Positions 18,872 to 27,459 are shown, numbered from the stretch's first letter. The stretch is DNA of 64,000 nt from Ruegeria discodermiae (GCF_030758345.1 NZ_JAVAMO010000005.1:124001-188000), one strand, 5' to 3'. Translations and numbers: made by a program. The notes: generated by a model from the letters alone, not told the origin.

Positions 18872-20449
18872 ATGAACGTGCATGCCTCGCCGCAAGTTGA
18901 CGGATACCGCATCGAGTTGCAGGAATTGTCGGGCCGGGTCACCCTCTGGCGTGACGATGTCGAACTAGCGTCAAGCACCCGCGCCAGGGTGATGTATGAA
19001 ACGCGCCTGCCGCCGACGATCTATTTTCCGCGCGAAGATGTGAAGGTGCCGCTGAGCGCTACAACCACGTTGCAGACATTCTGCCCCTTTAAGGGAACCG
19101 CCACCTATAACGACATATTGCTGCCTGGCGAGACACTGCTCAATTCGGTCTGGGCCTACGAGGATGCGCTGCCCGAAAGCCGGGACATTCAGGGGTGCGT
19201 TGGCTTCATGCCCGAGGCCTATACAAAGGTCGATCTAGGTGACAACAGCCTTAGCAATAACAACGATGGCAACATCAGCGGGCCGCTGATCGACTGGTTG
19301 ATGCGCGGGGCTTCGACGTTGAAAACGCCCGAGGATTTCACTCGCGAACTGGCGGAAAAGATGTGCGAACACGGTATCGCGGTTTCGCGGCTGAGCATCC
19401 TCGTCTGGTCGCTGCATCCGCTGATCGCCTGCAAACATTACATCTGGGACAAGGACGAGGACGAAATCTCGACCTATGCGCCCACCTATGAAATCTACGA
19501 CCACCCCGCCTATCAGAACAGCCCGCTGCGCCATGTGTCCAACGGGGCGGGCGGGGTGCGTCAGCGGCTGACCGATACCCATCTGGAAAACTCATTCCCG
19601 ATCATGGAGGATCTGCGCAGCAAGGGCGCGACCGATTATGTGGCAATGCCGATGCCGTTTTCGGATGGTCGGACCAATGTGCTGACCCTGACCAGCGATC
19701 ATCCCGATGGCCTGACCACCGCCAATCTCGGGCTGGTGTTCGAATGTTCGACGGTGATCGGGCGCTATTACGAAGTCTTCATGCAGCGCGAAAATGCACA
19801 GGCGCTGCTAGAAACCTATGTCGGCAAACGCTCGGGCGCACGTGTGCTGGGCGGCGAGATCCGGCGCGGTGATGGTGACGAGATTGATGCGGCGATCATG
19901 TTCTGCGACTTGCGCGGCTCTGCCCGGCTGGAAGAACAGATGGAGCGGGACGCCTATATTGCACTGCTGAACACCTTCTTCGAGACCGTCTCGGGGGTGG
20001 TGCATCAACAGGGTGGCGAAGTTCTGAAATTCATCGGCGATGCTGTACTGGCGGTGTTTCCCGCAGGCGACGACGCCGAACTTGCGCGCCGCAACGCGCT
20101 GCGATCTGCGGCCGAGATTGTCGGCTGCGTGACCCGCGACAGCGTTGCCGAGACCGACCTCACCTATGATTGTGCCATCGGATTGGCCTATGGGCGGGTG
20201 ACCTATGGCAATGTCGGCTCGCGCGAGCGGCTGGATTTTACGGTTATCGGACAGGCGGCCAATGTCGCTGCGCGGCTGGGGGATCACGGCAAGACCATCG
20301 GTCATCGCATCGTGGTCGCCGAAGATATGCTGGTGCCAGATTCGGATTGCCAGCCTTTGGGTGCGCTGCAACTGCATAATGTGTCCCAGCCGGTGGTGTC
20401 TTATGCCTACGCGCCGGAGGACGCGGCCGCCTGCTGCGCACAGGCATAG
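18872..20449 (+). CDS. DUF427-class III nucleotide cyclase fusion
   Basis: A 525-aa protein. Residues about 10-110 match DUF427: VTLWRDDVELASSTRA, then ETRLPPTIYFPREDV and TFCPFKGTATYND. A middle region (about 150-320) looks like a GAF-type sensor. The class III cyclase domain (about 330-505) keeps both metal aspartates in AAIMFCDLRGSARL and EVLKFIGDAVLAVF, and the Asn-Arg pair in QAANVAARLGD. It has no membrane segment or signal peptide and should be cytosolic. The DUF427 domain normally occurs alone or in tandem, so a fusion to a cyclase is unusual. The ATG at 18872 has AGGGAGA nine bases upstream; the longer open frame overlaps the previous gene. Confidence 0.85.
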   Translation: MNVHASPQVDGYRIELQELSGRVTLWRDDVELASSTRARVMYETRLPPTIYFPREDVKVPLSATTTLQTFCPFKGTATYNDILLPGETLLNSVWAYEDALPESRDIQGCVGFMPEAYTKVDLGDNSLSNNNDGNISGPLIDWLMRGASTLKTPEDFTRELAEKMCEHGIAVSRLSILVWSLHPLIACKHYIWDKDEDEISTYAPTYEIYDHPAYQNSPLRHVSNGAGGVRQRLTDTHLENSFPIMEDLRSKGATDYVAMPMPFSDGRTNVLTLTSDHPDGLTTANLGLVFECSTVIGRYYEVFMQRENAQALLETYVGKRSGARVLGGEIRRGDGDEIDAAIMFCDLRGSARLEEQMERDAYIALLNTFFETVSGVVHQQGGEVLKFIGDAVLAVFPAGDDAELARRNALRSAAEIVGCVTRDSVAETDLTYDCAIGLAYGRVTYGNVGSRERLDFTVIGQAANVAARLGDHGKTIGHRIVVAEDMLVPDSDCQPLGALQLHNVSQPVVSYAYAPEDAAACCAQA

Positions 20450-20495
20450 GCTGCGGGTTGGCGCGAACAGGCGGCGGAGGATGGCGGCGGCCCGG

Positions 20496-21287
20496 TCAGG
20501 ACTGCAGCAGGCTGAGCGCGATTGCAGCCGGGGATTGCTGGCTGGCAAAAGACGCGATCTGCGACCGCGCCAGATAAAGATGCGTTGTCTTTTCCATCGC
20601 ACCGGGGTCTGAAAGCTCGGACAGATCACTCAACCCGGTTGCCGAAGAAAACCGGTCCCGAAACACCTCGACCTGTTTGTCGAGATCAACCGAGGCAAAA
20701 CTGCGGGGCAGGCCCAGCGCCGTTTCGAACATCGTCCGCAATGGTGGCAACCCGATGATGTTCAGCCATTTTGTGGTGTCGGACCCGTCGCCACTGGCAA
20801 TTTCGGCCAGTTCATGTTGCGCATAAAGCGCGATGCGCATGGCCTCGTCACTTTCGCCAATCGCGGTCTCAAACGCCTGGGTTTGATATTTTCCCACCAC
20901 ATCTTCCATGAAAGCTGGCAACGAGGTTTTCGGAAAATCATTGGGTCCAAAACCAAAGGCATCGCTGAAAGCGCGGTAGCGTTTATCTGCCAGACGAATG
21001 GCCAGAGCATCCTGGGCCGAGGTCCCATCTTCGAGGATCTTCTGCACGAAAAACCGGTTGTTCAGGTCGGATTCGAGTCCGAAGGCACCAAGCGCTACTT
21101 TCAGCAGTGTTCGATCCGCAACCAGTTCCTGCGCTGAGGTTACATTACCGATTTCCTTCAGAAAGTGCTGCGTTTCCCGCTGCAATAGCGGCGAGGCAGA
21201 AAGGGCCTCGCGCTGCTGCGTCTGCGTTCTTTGCAAGAACTGCCATCCGGCAATCCCGCCTAGGGGAACGACCGGGCGAAAGCTCAC
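20496..21287 (-). CDS. DUF1217 flagellar-cluster protein
   Basis: A 263-aa mostly helical protein of the DUF1217 family, found only in alphaproteobacterial flagellar regions. Recognisable segments are LQRETQHFLKEIGNVTSAQE near residues 35-54, DRTLLKVALGAFGLESD near 59-75, and DKRYRAFSDAFGFG near 100-113. Repeated phrases with VADRTLLKVALGAFGL character suggest an internal repeat. The exact role in flagellar assembly is unknown. The start is a GTG whose last two bases form a GTGA overlap with the flbT stop, showing translational coupling. Confidence 0.85.
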   Translation of the reverse strand: MSFRPVVPLGGIAGWQFLQRTQTQQREALSASPLLQRETQHFLKEIGNVTSAQELVADRTLLKVALGAFGLESDLNNRFFVQKILEDGTSAQDALAIRLADKRYRAFSDAFGFGPNDFPKTSLPAFMEDVVGKYQTQAFETAIGESDEAMRIALYAQHELAEIASGDGSDTTKWLNIIGLPPLRTMFETALGLPRSFASVDLDKQVEVFRDRFSSATGLSDLSELSDPGAMEKTTHLYLARSQIASFASQQSPAAIALSLLQS

Positions 21288-21688
21288 TGCTGGCGCAACG
21301 CCAGCACGCGGTCTTCACGTGGCAACAGCGCCCTCAAGGCCTTCAGACAGCGGTAATGATGCTCGCCGATCAGCGCATCCGTGGCCTCGGCCAGGGCCGA
21401 GCGACTGTCATGGTCGGTAAAGACCTGGCTCAATTCCTCGATCCGGCACAGCAATGCCTGTCTTGCGTCATCCGGATCGCAATCGCCGGACAAAACCAGT
21501 TGCAACGCGTAACAGGCCCGCCGGACCGGGGTCGTGGCATCAGTCGGGTGGATCGCATCCCGCAGGCGCAGGATATTCGCATCGGGCGTGACGATGGAAA
21601 GCCGCCCGCGCCGGTCCCCATTCTCGATCACCGCACCGTTGATCAGCACCCTTTCCTTGGGGGCGAGTTTCAAAACAAGGCCCGCCAT
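21284..21688 (-). CDS. flbT: Flagellin synthesis regulator FlbT
   Basis: About 134 aa. In Caulobacter, FlbT binds the 5' leader of flagellin mRNA and lowers its stability when hook assembly is incomplete. The family pattern is LVLKLAPKERVLINGAVIEN at residues 4-23, then DANILRLRDAIHP and ARQALLCRIEELSQVF. The frame is open far upstream, but translation surely starts at the ATG at 21688, one base after the flaF stop. It lies between flaF and the DUF1217 gene on the same strand, just downstream of flagellin, the standard order in alphaproteobacteria. Confidence 0.95.
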   Translation of the reverse strand: MAGLVLKLAPKERVLINGAVIENGDRRGRLSIVTPDANILRLRDAIHPTDATTPVRRACYALQLVLSGDCDPDDARQALLCRIEELSQVFTDHDSRSALAEATDALIGEHHYRCLKALRALLPREDRVLALRQQ

Positions 21689-21689
21689 A

Positions 21690-22061
21690 TCAGGACGCCC
21701 CGCTGCGCAGCCCGCGCAGGATGGACGTGTTGACCTCAAGTAGCGGCACGACGCTCGCCTTTCGGACCAGGACAAGGCTGGTGTGATGGTCCACGAACTC
21801 GGCGAGGTAGAACAGACGCGCCCGCAGATCGGTGGGCAAGCCATTTTCGGGGCTGGCCACATCACTGGCGAAAACCGTCCAGAGCCGCTTGTTGTCATGC
21901 AAGGCATGAGCAAGCTTGGGGTAATCCGCGGCGTCACCTTCCGCAGCGGCGCGAATGCGGTGCGTGATCCGTGCGAGTGTTTCATATTCCGTATCTCTCG
22001 GAGTGCGGGTCGCGGCCGAATTGCTCGAATAGGCCTGTTGGGCAGTTGCAAGCGCGTTCAC
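21690..22061 (-). CDS. flaF: Flagellin regulator FlaF
   Basis: A 123-aa protein of the FlaF family, which in Caulobacter is needed for flagellin synthesis or secretion and acts opposite to FlbT. Visible pattern: TAQQAYSSNSAATRTPRDTE at residues 6-25, NKRLWTVFASDVA near 57-69, LRARLFYLAEFVDHHT near 79-94. The start is a GTG at 22061. Its stop is followed after one base by flbT. The gap to the flagellin stop upstream is about 70 bases. Confidence 0.95.
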   Translation of the reverse strand: MNALATAQQAYSSNSAATRTPRDTEYETLARITHRIRAAAEGDAADYPKLAHALHDNKRLWTVFASDVASPENGLPTDLRARLFYLAEFVDHHTSLVLVRKASVVPLLEVNTSILRGLRSGAS

Positions 22062-22130
22062 TGTCGATCCTTACCTGATGATGTTCTGAGAAAAGCGACC
22101 GGGGCGGAAGCCGCCCCGGCCGTCAGAGGT

Positions 22131-23384
22131 TTAACGGAACAGCGACAGGATCGTCTGCGGCGCCTGGTTGGCGATCGACAGCGATTGAACCGCCAATTGC
22201 TGCTGGGTTTGCAGCGCCTGCAGCCGGGCAGAGACTTCTTCCATATTGGCATCCACCATCGCGCCGATTCCCGATTTCAGCGAATCGGACAGGTTGCTGA
22301 TGAAGTCCTTCTGGGTGGAAATCCGCCCCTCGACCGAACCAAAGGCCGCCGATGCGTCGATGGCGGTCCCGATCAGGGTTTCAACGGTGCCAAGAGCCGC
22401 GCTTGCCCCGCTACCGGTCGAGACATCGATCGACGAGAGTGCGCCCAGCCCACCGGATCCGGCATTGGTGTATTGCGCGGTGATCACAAGATCCTGATCG
22501 GTGCCGTTGGTAAACGAGATCGTGCCAGCCGTGCCGGAATCATAATCAACGTCCAACGTGCCCCCTGCATCCGCAATCCCCAGCGAATCAATCTGGGTCT
22601 TCAACGCCGTGGCAACGATGTCACCTGTGGTGGTCGACGCCGCATCTTCTGCCGTCACGGTATAGGAAACGGACTGATCGTTGATGTTCACCGTAATCTG
22701 ATCACCGGCAGCAAAGGTACCGGCCGCCGAAGCAGGAGGACCAGCAACTGCAGCGCCAGCCTCATCTGTGACAAGGTCGGCTGTACCGCCGCCGCCATTG
22801 AGGCTGAATGCAGCGACATCACCAAGCCCCGACACACCCTGCGATCCGGCGAAAACGTTCTTTGCCGCATATCCACCTGTCGACAGGTTCTGTCCTGCCA
22901 CATTGATCGATGATGGCGTCACACCACCCGTCGAATCGCGATCCAAAGACGCCAGAAACGAGGTAGAAGTGGTCGAGCCATCGACTAGGTTCAGCCCGTT
23001 GAACTGAGCTGCGCCAACTACGGTGCCGATCTGATCGCGCAGCGCCACAACGTCGGCCTGGATTTTAGCCCGATCAACGTTCTCTTCTTGGGCCGCAACG
23101 ATCTTCCCCTTCATCTGGGTCAGCAGATCGGTAATGGTCTCCGACGCGTTCCTCGCAACGGACACCGACGATTCACCAAGGCTCAGACTGTCCTTGATTG
23201 CCTTGAAGCCCTGTACATCAGATTCCATGACCTTCGAAATCGCCCAGACCGCCGAGTTGTCTTTGGCATTGGCGACCGATTTGCCGGTCGAGATAGCGTT
23301 CTGGGTGGCACCCAGGTTCTTGTTGACCATTTTCAGGGTCTGCAGCGCAACCATTGCGCCGTTGTTCGTCAGAATGCTGGACAT
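22131..23384 (-). CDS. fliC: Flagellin
   Basis: A 417-aa filament protein. The conserved D0/D1 helices are at the ends: SSILTNNGAMVALQTLKMVN at residues 2-21 and, at the C-terminus, QQLAVQSLSIANQAPQTILS then LFR. The central region (about 140-330) is variable and rich in Gly, Ala, Thr and Ser, with short beta-strand-like repeats (VNINDQSVSYTVTAED) that form the surface-exposed domain. There is no signal peptide, as expected for type III export. AGAGAGG lies seven bases before the ATG. Its leader is structured, and flaF and flbT follow, so post-transcriptional control is likely. Confidence 0.95.
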   Translation of the reverse strand: MSSILTNNGAMVALQTLKMVNKNLGATQNAISTGKSVANAKDNSAVWAISKVMESDVQGFKAIKDSLSLGESSVSVARNASETITDLLTQMKGKIVAAQEENVDRAKIQADVVALRDQIGTVVGAAQFNGLNLVDGSTTSTSFLASLDRDSTGGVTPSSINVAGQNLSTGGYAAKNVFAGSQGVSGLGDVAAFSLNGGGGTADLVTDEAGAAVAGPPASAAGTFAAGDQITVNINDQSVSYTVTAEDAASTTTGDIVATALKTQIDSLGIADAGGTLDVDYDSGTAGTISFTNGTDQDLVITAQYTNAGSGGLGALSSIDVSTGSGASAALGTVETLIGTAIDASAAFGSVEGRISTQKDFISNLSDSLKSGIGAMVDANMEEVSARLQALQTQQQLAVQSLSIANQAPQTILSLFR

Positions 23385-23400
23385 AGCATATCCTCTCTAT

Positions 23401-23505
23401 GCGGGCATTTGCCCGGTTCACGTCACCCTTGCGGGTGGTTTGAAAACGTCTTTCTGACGGGTGCGGCATCCGGGAACCGGAGTGTCGCGCCACCTTCGGA
23501 AGGTG
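23401..23505 (-). promoter_or_regulatory. Structured flagellin leader region
   Basis: Between flgN and flagellin, three short hairpins can form on the minus strand: GGGCATTTGCCC (23403-23414), CACCC/GGGTG around GCAA (about 23425-23438) and the odd palindrome CACCTTCGGAAGGTG (23491-23505). I found no clear sigma-54, sigma-28 or full CtrA site. Part of this is likely the 5' leader that FlbT could bind. Confidence 0.4.
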
Positions 23506-23586
23506 CGCTGCAACATTCGCCCGGGATGTCCTAATGCTTTGCTAAACCCGGCACACGGAATGGATCGACTTTGAGACAAACCTGCC

Positions 23587-23934
23587 TCAAGCCCGTTTCT
23601 CCATTTTCGAGGCCTCGCCCGGTTCGTGCTGCAGGCGCTGCCCGGCCTTGTCATAAGTATCAAAGCCCGACTGAAGCCGCTTAAGCTCTGACAGACGCTC
23701 GACAACAGACTTCAGTCCAGCCAGCGCCGCATCAAAAAGGGCCCGATTCTGATCCGCCTTGTGTTTGATGATATCCAGATCCGCGACCGCTGCTGCACCC
23801 TCTCGCGCGACCTCGTCCAGCAGTGATTCTTTTTCGGGCACCAAAGCGGCCACCTGATCAAGCGCCCCCGAGATCAGCAACTGACGCTCCTGATCCAGCA
23901 GTTCATTCAGCTTCATTAGGGCTGATTTCCGCAT
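23587..23934 (-). CDS. FlgN-like flagellar export chaperone
   Basis: About 115 aa and almost entirely helical with strong coiled-coil character (MKLNELLDQERQLLISGALD, then VPEKESLLDEVAR and LKSVVERLSELKRLQSGF). This matches the FlgN family, which chaperones hook-associated proteins FlgK and FlgL to the export gate. The C-terminal SGFDTYDKAG is a typical FlgN ending (YxxxG). The ATG at 23934 has GAGGGG seven bases before it; an ATG five codons earlier overlaps the flgJ stop. It follows the rod-binding gene directly. Confidence 0.75.
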   Translation of the reverse strand: MRKSALMKLNELLDQERQLLISGALDQVAALVPEKESLLDEVAREGAAAVADLDIIKHKADQNRALFDAALAGLKSVVERLSELKRLQSGFDTYDKAGQRLQHEPGEASKMEKRA

Positions 23935-23938
23935 TTGC

Positions 23939-24223
23939 TTACCCCTCATGATCGGCCACCAATCCCTGCAGCAGAATCTCCGTCAGGCCGATCCCGCCAG
24001 CGCGCGTGATCTGAAGCGCCTGTTCGCGCACCAGCATCGACGAGAATTGATCCTCGCCCGCACCGCCACCAAAGGACTTGCGCGCAGACCCAAAGCCCGC
24101 CGATTTCAGCATTTCGGCCAGAAACGTCGCCTCCATCTGTACCGCCGCCTCTTTCGCCGAGGCGCGTGACTGCGGTGGTCTCGACGAGTCGTGCCGAACG
24201 GTGTGCAGATTTGCAGCGTCCAT
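23939..24223 (-). CDS. Rod-binding protein (FlgJ N-terminal domain only)
   Basis: A 94-aa protein matching the rod-binding domain of FlgJ: EATFLAEMLKSAGFGSARKS near residues 32-51, then EDQFSSMLVREQALQITRAG near 58-77, and GIGLTEILL. There is no muramidase domain, as is usual in alphaproteobacteria, where a separate enzyme opens the peptidoglycan. I used the second ATG at 24223, which has TTGAGGGA six to seven bases upstream. It is the first gene of the minus-strand flagellar operon, divergent from fliK. Confidence 0.85.
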   Translation of the reverse strand: MDAANLHTVRHDSSRPPQSRASAKEAAVQMEATFLAEMLKSAGFGSARKSFGGGAGEDQFSSMLVREQALQITRAGGIGLTEILLQGLVADHEG

Positions 24224-24269
24224 TTTCATTCCCTCAAATTGACAGCGTCTTTTCCAGACTGGCGCGAAA

Positions 24270-24294
24270 GCGTTAAAAAAAACGCAACCGAATC
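24270..24294. promoter_or_regulatory. Divergent flagellar intergenic region with inverted repeat and GANTC
   Basis: Between flgJ (minus) and fliK (plus) lies a GCGTT-A6-AACGC inverted repeat (24270-24285) containing one TTAA half-site, and a GAATC methylation site at 24290-24294. It may hold the promoters of both units. No full CtrA box is visible. Confidence 0.35.
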
Positions 24295-24334
24295 CAGTTC
24301 ACTGTCGTCGGCGACAACAAGGGTCTGGTGCAAC

Positions 24335-25702
24335 ATGCTGATAGAAAGTCTGACGTCGCTCACCGCTGGCACTCCCGCAAGGGCCGGAGTTAACAGCTCT
24401 GGTTCACCCAACTCGGGTGCGGCAGATTTTGCCGATGCGGTGGCCTCGGTGCCTCATGGCGAGGCTGGCGAAGAGAGCCCAGAGGCTACCTCAAACCCAG
24501 ATACGCCACCGGATAGCGACCCCGAAGCCGAAGCGAGACCGGAAGATACAGCAGCAACGGTGGAGCAGAGCGAACCCACGCACGCGGGTTCAGAACCGGA
24601 AGCGGCATTTGCCGCCTCGCAAGCAGAAGACGCAAAGGCCGAGCTGCGTCTGCGCCACGACATCGCGCCCGACCGGACCGACACCAAGCCAGGGGCAACC
24701 GGACGGGATGCTGTCACTGGCGGAACCGCGCCACTCTCCCCTCATGACCCCGCATCCACAGCTAGGGCGCAAGTTCACCCTGATGCAGTTCGAAAAACCG
24801 GGAGTGAGCGCCTGACAAACCCAGCTTTCGGAAAGTCTGATGAAACCGCGCAAGCAGCTTTGGCCAGGGTCCCGACGGAGGAAGCGCGCGCGCCACATAG
24901 CGCAAGCTTGGACAAGCAGCGTGTGTCGGCTTTGACGGGAACCGCATCAGGATCAAATAGCGCAATCTGGCTTGCGCAGACCGCAAAACCTGCGCCGGTT
25001 CCAGAGGCGGGCAGCGGGGCCCAGACACCGCGCGAGGCGGCAAACGCCCCGGCCCCTCAGATTGCCCTGCGCCAGGCTCAGGTCTCGCAGGCCGCTCAGA
25101 ACCCGGGCGAGATGGTGGCTGACCAATCCGGCCCGGCGTTCCCGACCCCGTCCGAAGCCATGTCACCGGACGGTGATTTGCCAACCAGGCCGATCTCATC
25201 TGTGCGTGAGGACCTGTTTCCGGCCCAAACCCGCCTGGAGGCCGCGAGCCTTGGATTAGAGCTTGCGCGCGACATGCCAAAGCCAGCCCAGGCTGAGACT
25301 GCGCGGGCAATCGCCGCACAAATCAACGATGTCCTGATAAGACGCGGCAATGGCAGCTTCGAACTTGCGCTGCGCCCCGAAGAGTTGGGTCGCGTGCGGG
25401 TCCTGATGAAGCCCATCGAGGGTGCCATGACGCTGACAATCATCGCGGAACGACCCGAAACGCTCGACCTGATGCGACGCCACATCGACCAGCTTGCCTC
25501 GGAGTTTCGGGACATGGGCTATAGCGCCGTGCATGTCGATCTGTCCGGGGCTGGGGATGGCAAGGGCGACAACCAGACCGGACATGGCCCGGATGCAGGC
25601 GCATCAGGTGATGACGGTGATCTGGCTGCGCCAGCGCCCGAAGCCAACGCGTCTACGCCGATGATCCATGATCTTGCAATCGGATTGGATATGAGACTGT
25701 GA
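24335..25702 (+). CDS. fliK: FliK-like flagellar hook-length control protein
   Basis: A 455-aa protein with a long, low-complexity, Ala/Pro/Glu-rich N-terminal part (about 1-320) and a compact C-terminal Flg_hook domain. In that domain AQINDVLIRRGNGSFELALR and PEELGRVRVLMK (about residues 328-360) are the family signature, followed by a Glu-to-Leu-rich helix (RHIDQLASEFRDMGY). FliK acts as a molecular ruler and triggers the switch from hook to filament export. The N-terminal ruler region has poor conservation. The ATG at 24335 has only a weak ribosome site (AAGGG). The end overlaps flgD by four bases. Confidence 0.85.
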   Translation: MLIESLTSLTAGTPARAGVNSSGSPNSGAADFADAVASVPHGEAGEESPEATSNPDTPPDSDPEAEARPEDTAATVEQSEPTHAGSEPEAAFAASQAEDAKAELRLRHDIAPDRTDTKPGATGRDAVTGGTAPLSPHDPASTARAQVHPDAVRKTGSERLTNPAFGKSDETAQAALARVPTEEARAPHSASLDKQRVSALTGTASGSNSAIWLAQTAKPAPVPEAGSGAQTPREAANAPAPQIALRQAQVSQAAQNPGEMVADQSGPAFPTPSEAMSPDGDLPTRPISSVREDLFPAQTRLEAASLGLELARDMPKPAQAETARAIAAQINDVLIRRGNGSFELALRPEELGRVRVLMKPIEGAMTLTIIAERPETLDLMRRHIDQLASEFRDMGYSAVHVDLSGAGDGKGDNQTGHGPDAGASGDDGDLAAPAPEANASTPMIHDLAIGLDMRL

Positions 25703-26382
25703 CCGAAACCACACCCATTTCAAACGCCTCGTCATCGCAGAACAAACCGGTGGCCAGCACGGCGAGCGACCCCTCGGCGCTGGCGTCCGACTTTGAGACC
25801 TTTCTCAAGATGCTGACCGCGCAGGCCCGCAATCAAGATCCGCTGGAGCCGATAAATTCCTCGGAATACGCTGCCCAGCTAGCACAGTTTTCGATGGTCG
25901 AACAGCAGGTGCGCACCAATGAGACGCTATCGGAGTTATCCGCACTTCTTGGCGGGCCACAGATGTCGCAGCTGTCCGGGTGGATCGGGTCAGAGGTTCG
26001 CGCACTGGCTCCGGCATATTTTGATGGCGATCCGGTGCGGGTCTCACCCCCGCAGAATGATCAGGCAGATAGCGCCATTCTGGTTGTGCGCAACGGATCG
26101 GGGGACATTGTTGACCGGCAATCGCTGCCCGTGAGTCACCGAACCGCGATCTGGAACGGTCTGGATTCGAATGGCCTGCCGATGGCAGCCGGGCAGTATT
26201 CTTTCTCGGTCGAACACTATCGAGGTGTGGACCTGCTGAGCGAGGAGAGCGCGGCGACCTATAACCGGGTGAGCGAAGCGCAGCTTGAACGTGACGATGT
26301 GATCTTGATCCTTGAGGGCGGACAGGCGATTTTGGCGCCACTGGTCACCGCGGTTCGATCCGGCGACCCGCAACCTCTCTAG
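25699..26382 (+). CDS. flgD: Flagellar hook-capping protein
   Basis: A 227-aa hook-cap protein that guides assembly of hook subunits FlgE. The conserved N-terminal segment is FETFLKMLTAQARNQDPLEP near residues 33-52, followed by INSSEYAAQLAQFSMVEQQV near 53-72. The C-terminal half has the beta-sandwich pattern RTAIWNGLDSNGLPMAAGQY. The start is GTG, overlapping the fliK stop as GTGA. Flagellar hook genes proper do not follow here: the next gene is a phosphotransferase. Confidence 0.92.
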   Translation: MTETTPISNASSSQNKPVASTASDPSALASDFETFLKMLTAQARNQDPLEPINSSEYAAQLAQFSMVEQQVRTNETLSELSALLGGPQMSQLSGWIGSEVRALAPAYFDGDPVRVSPPQNDQADSAILVVRNGSGDIVDRQSLPVSHRTAIWNGLDSNGLPMAAGQYSFSVEHYRGVDLLSEESAATYNRVSEAQLERDDVILILEGGQAILAPLVTAVRSGDPQPL

Positions 26383-26430
26383 GGTTCGTCGTGACCGGGC
26401 GCGCCCCTCTTGCCGGAGTTCGCCCACCCG

Positions 26431-27294
26431 ATGCCACGAGACGACCCGCCCCAAGACCTACAGGCCGATCTACTCCGCCGTGGGCTGATGGCACGCTCAG
26501 TCAGGTTCGAGCCTTTGCAGGGTGGGCGTACGAATAAGGTGTGGAAGCTGGTCGGGCCGGGGCCGGACCGGGTGCTGAAGCTCTATCAGCGGACGCGTCC
26601 CAACCCGCTTTTCGGCAATGATCCAGAGCTTGAAGCGCTGTGTCTGAACGCCCTGGCCCCAACCGGATTGAGCCCGAAATTCCGTGCTTCGGGCGACATC
26701 CCGAATGCTGTGTGGGTGCTTTATGAACATGCGGCGGGAACCCCATGGACCTCGGATACAGCCTCGGTCGCCGGGTTGCTTGCCAAACTTCACACGCTCC
26801 GCCCTCCGATTGCTTTGCCTAAAGGGTGCAATGGCAGCGCCGATCTTGACGCGACCACGCAGAGAATTCTGTCACTCTGCCACTCGTCCGAGCGCGCGCG
26901 GCTTCTGGACCTGAAACCGTCTGGGAACGTGCGCGCCACCGCCGCCACTTGCCTGATCCACGGCGATCCGGTGGCTGGAAACATTCTTGTGAACGGCGCG
27001 TCGCTGGTTCTGATCGACTGGCAATGCCCGGCCATCGGTGACCCAACCGAGGATCTCGCGTTGTTCCTGTCGCCCGCCATGATGCAGGTCTATCGCGGCG
27101 CACCGCTCAGTCCGGATGAAACCTGCGCCTTTCTCGCAGCCTATCCGCACCAGCAAACCACCGAGCGATATGCGGCTTTGAAGCCCTGGTTCGCCTGGCG
27201 CATGGCTGCCTATTGCCTGTGGCGCGCTGAAAACGGCTCGCAGGAATATGCGCAGGGCCTGGCTCTTGAATGCGCCAATTTGGGCACGGACTGA
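26431..27294 (+). CDS. APH/choline-kinase-type phosphotransferase
   Basis: About 287 aa with a protein-kinase-like small-molecule kinase fold. The catalytic loop CLIHGDPVAGNILVNG lies near residues 178-193, and the metal-binding DW in VLIDWQCPAIGDPTEDLALF near 199-218. An N-terminal GRTNKVWKLVG loop binds ATP. The family covers aminoglycoside phosphotransferases, choline/ethanolamine kinases and others; the substrate cannot be read from sequence. The ATG at 26431 is chosen, though a TTG at 26410 is in frame, and neither has a good ribosome site. It lies between flagellar and transport genes and need not be related to either. Confidence 0.75.
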   Translation: MPRDDPPQDLQADLLRRGLMARSVRFEPLQGGRTNKVWKLVGPGPDRVLKLYQRTRPNPLFGNDPELEALCLNALAPTGLSPKFRASGDIPNAVWVLYEHAAGTPWTSDTASVAGLLAKLHTLRPPIALPKGCNGSADLDATTQRILSLCHSSERARLLDLKPSGNVRATAATCLIHGDPVAGNILVNGASLVLIDWQCPAIGDPTEDLALFLSPAMMQVYRGAPLSPDETCAFLAAYPHQQTTERYAALKPWFAWRMAAYCLWRAENGSQEYAQGLALECANLGTD

Positions 27295-27392
27295 CCCTGC
27301 ACGTCCAAAACCGACGACCCGACCTGCGACCTGCTGCAAGGCGATGCAAATCCAATCAATCCACCCGCACTCTGTCGCAATTGTGTTGCATA

Positions 27393-27410
27393 AAGCGGGA
27401 TTGCCCGCTT
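27393..27410. promoter_or_regulatory. Hairpin upstream of the ABC importer operon
   Basis: AAGCGGG (27393-27399) and CCCGCTT (27404-27410) form a 7-bp stem with a 4-base loop, 50 bases before the first gene. It lacks a T-tract on either strand, so it may be a leader structure or operator rather than a terminator. Confidence 0.35.
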
Positions 27411-27459
27411 AACCTTGCGGGAAAGGCGGCAAAGACCGCAAAAAACTGGGGAGTTTGCT

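Noticed and set aside
21783-22913. 376-codon open frame on the plus strand
   Set aside because: Antisense to flaF and the flagellin C-terminal half; Arg/Gly-rich and without motifs.
23385-23586. Full CtrA or sigma-28 site upstream of flagellin
   Set aside because: I scanned the minus strand for TTAA-N7-TTAA and for TAAA-N15-GCCGATAA and found neither.
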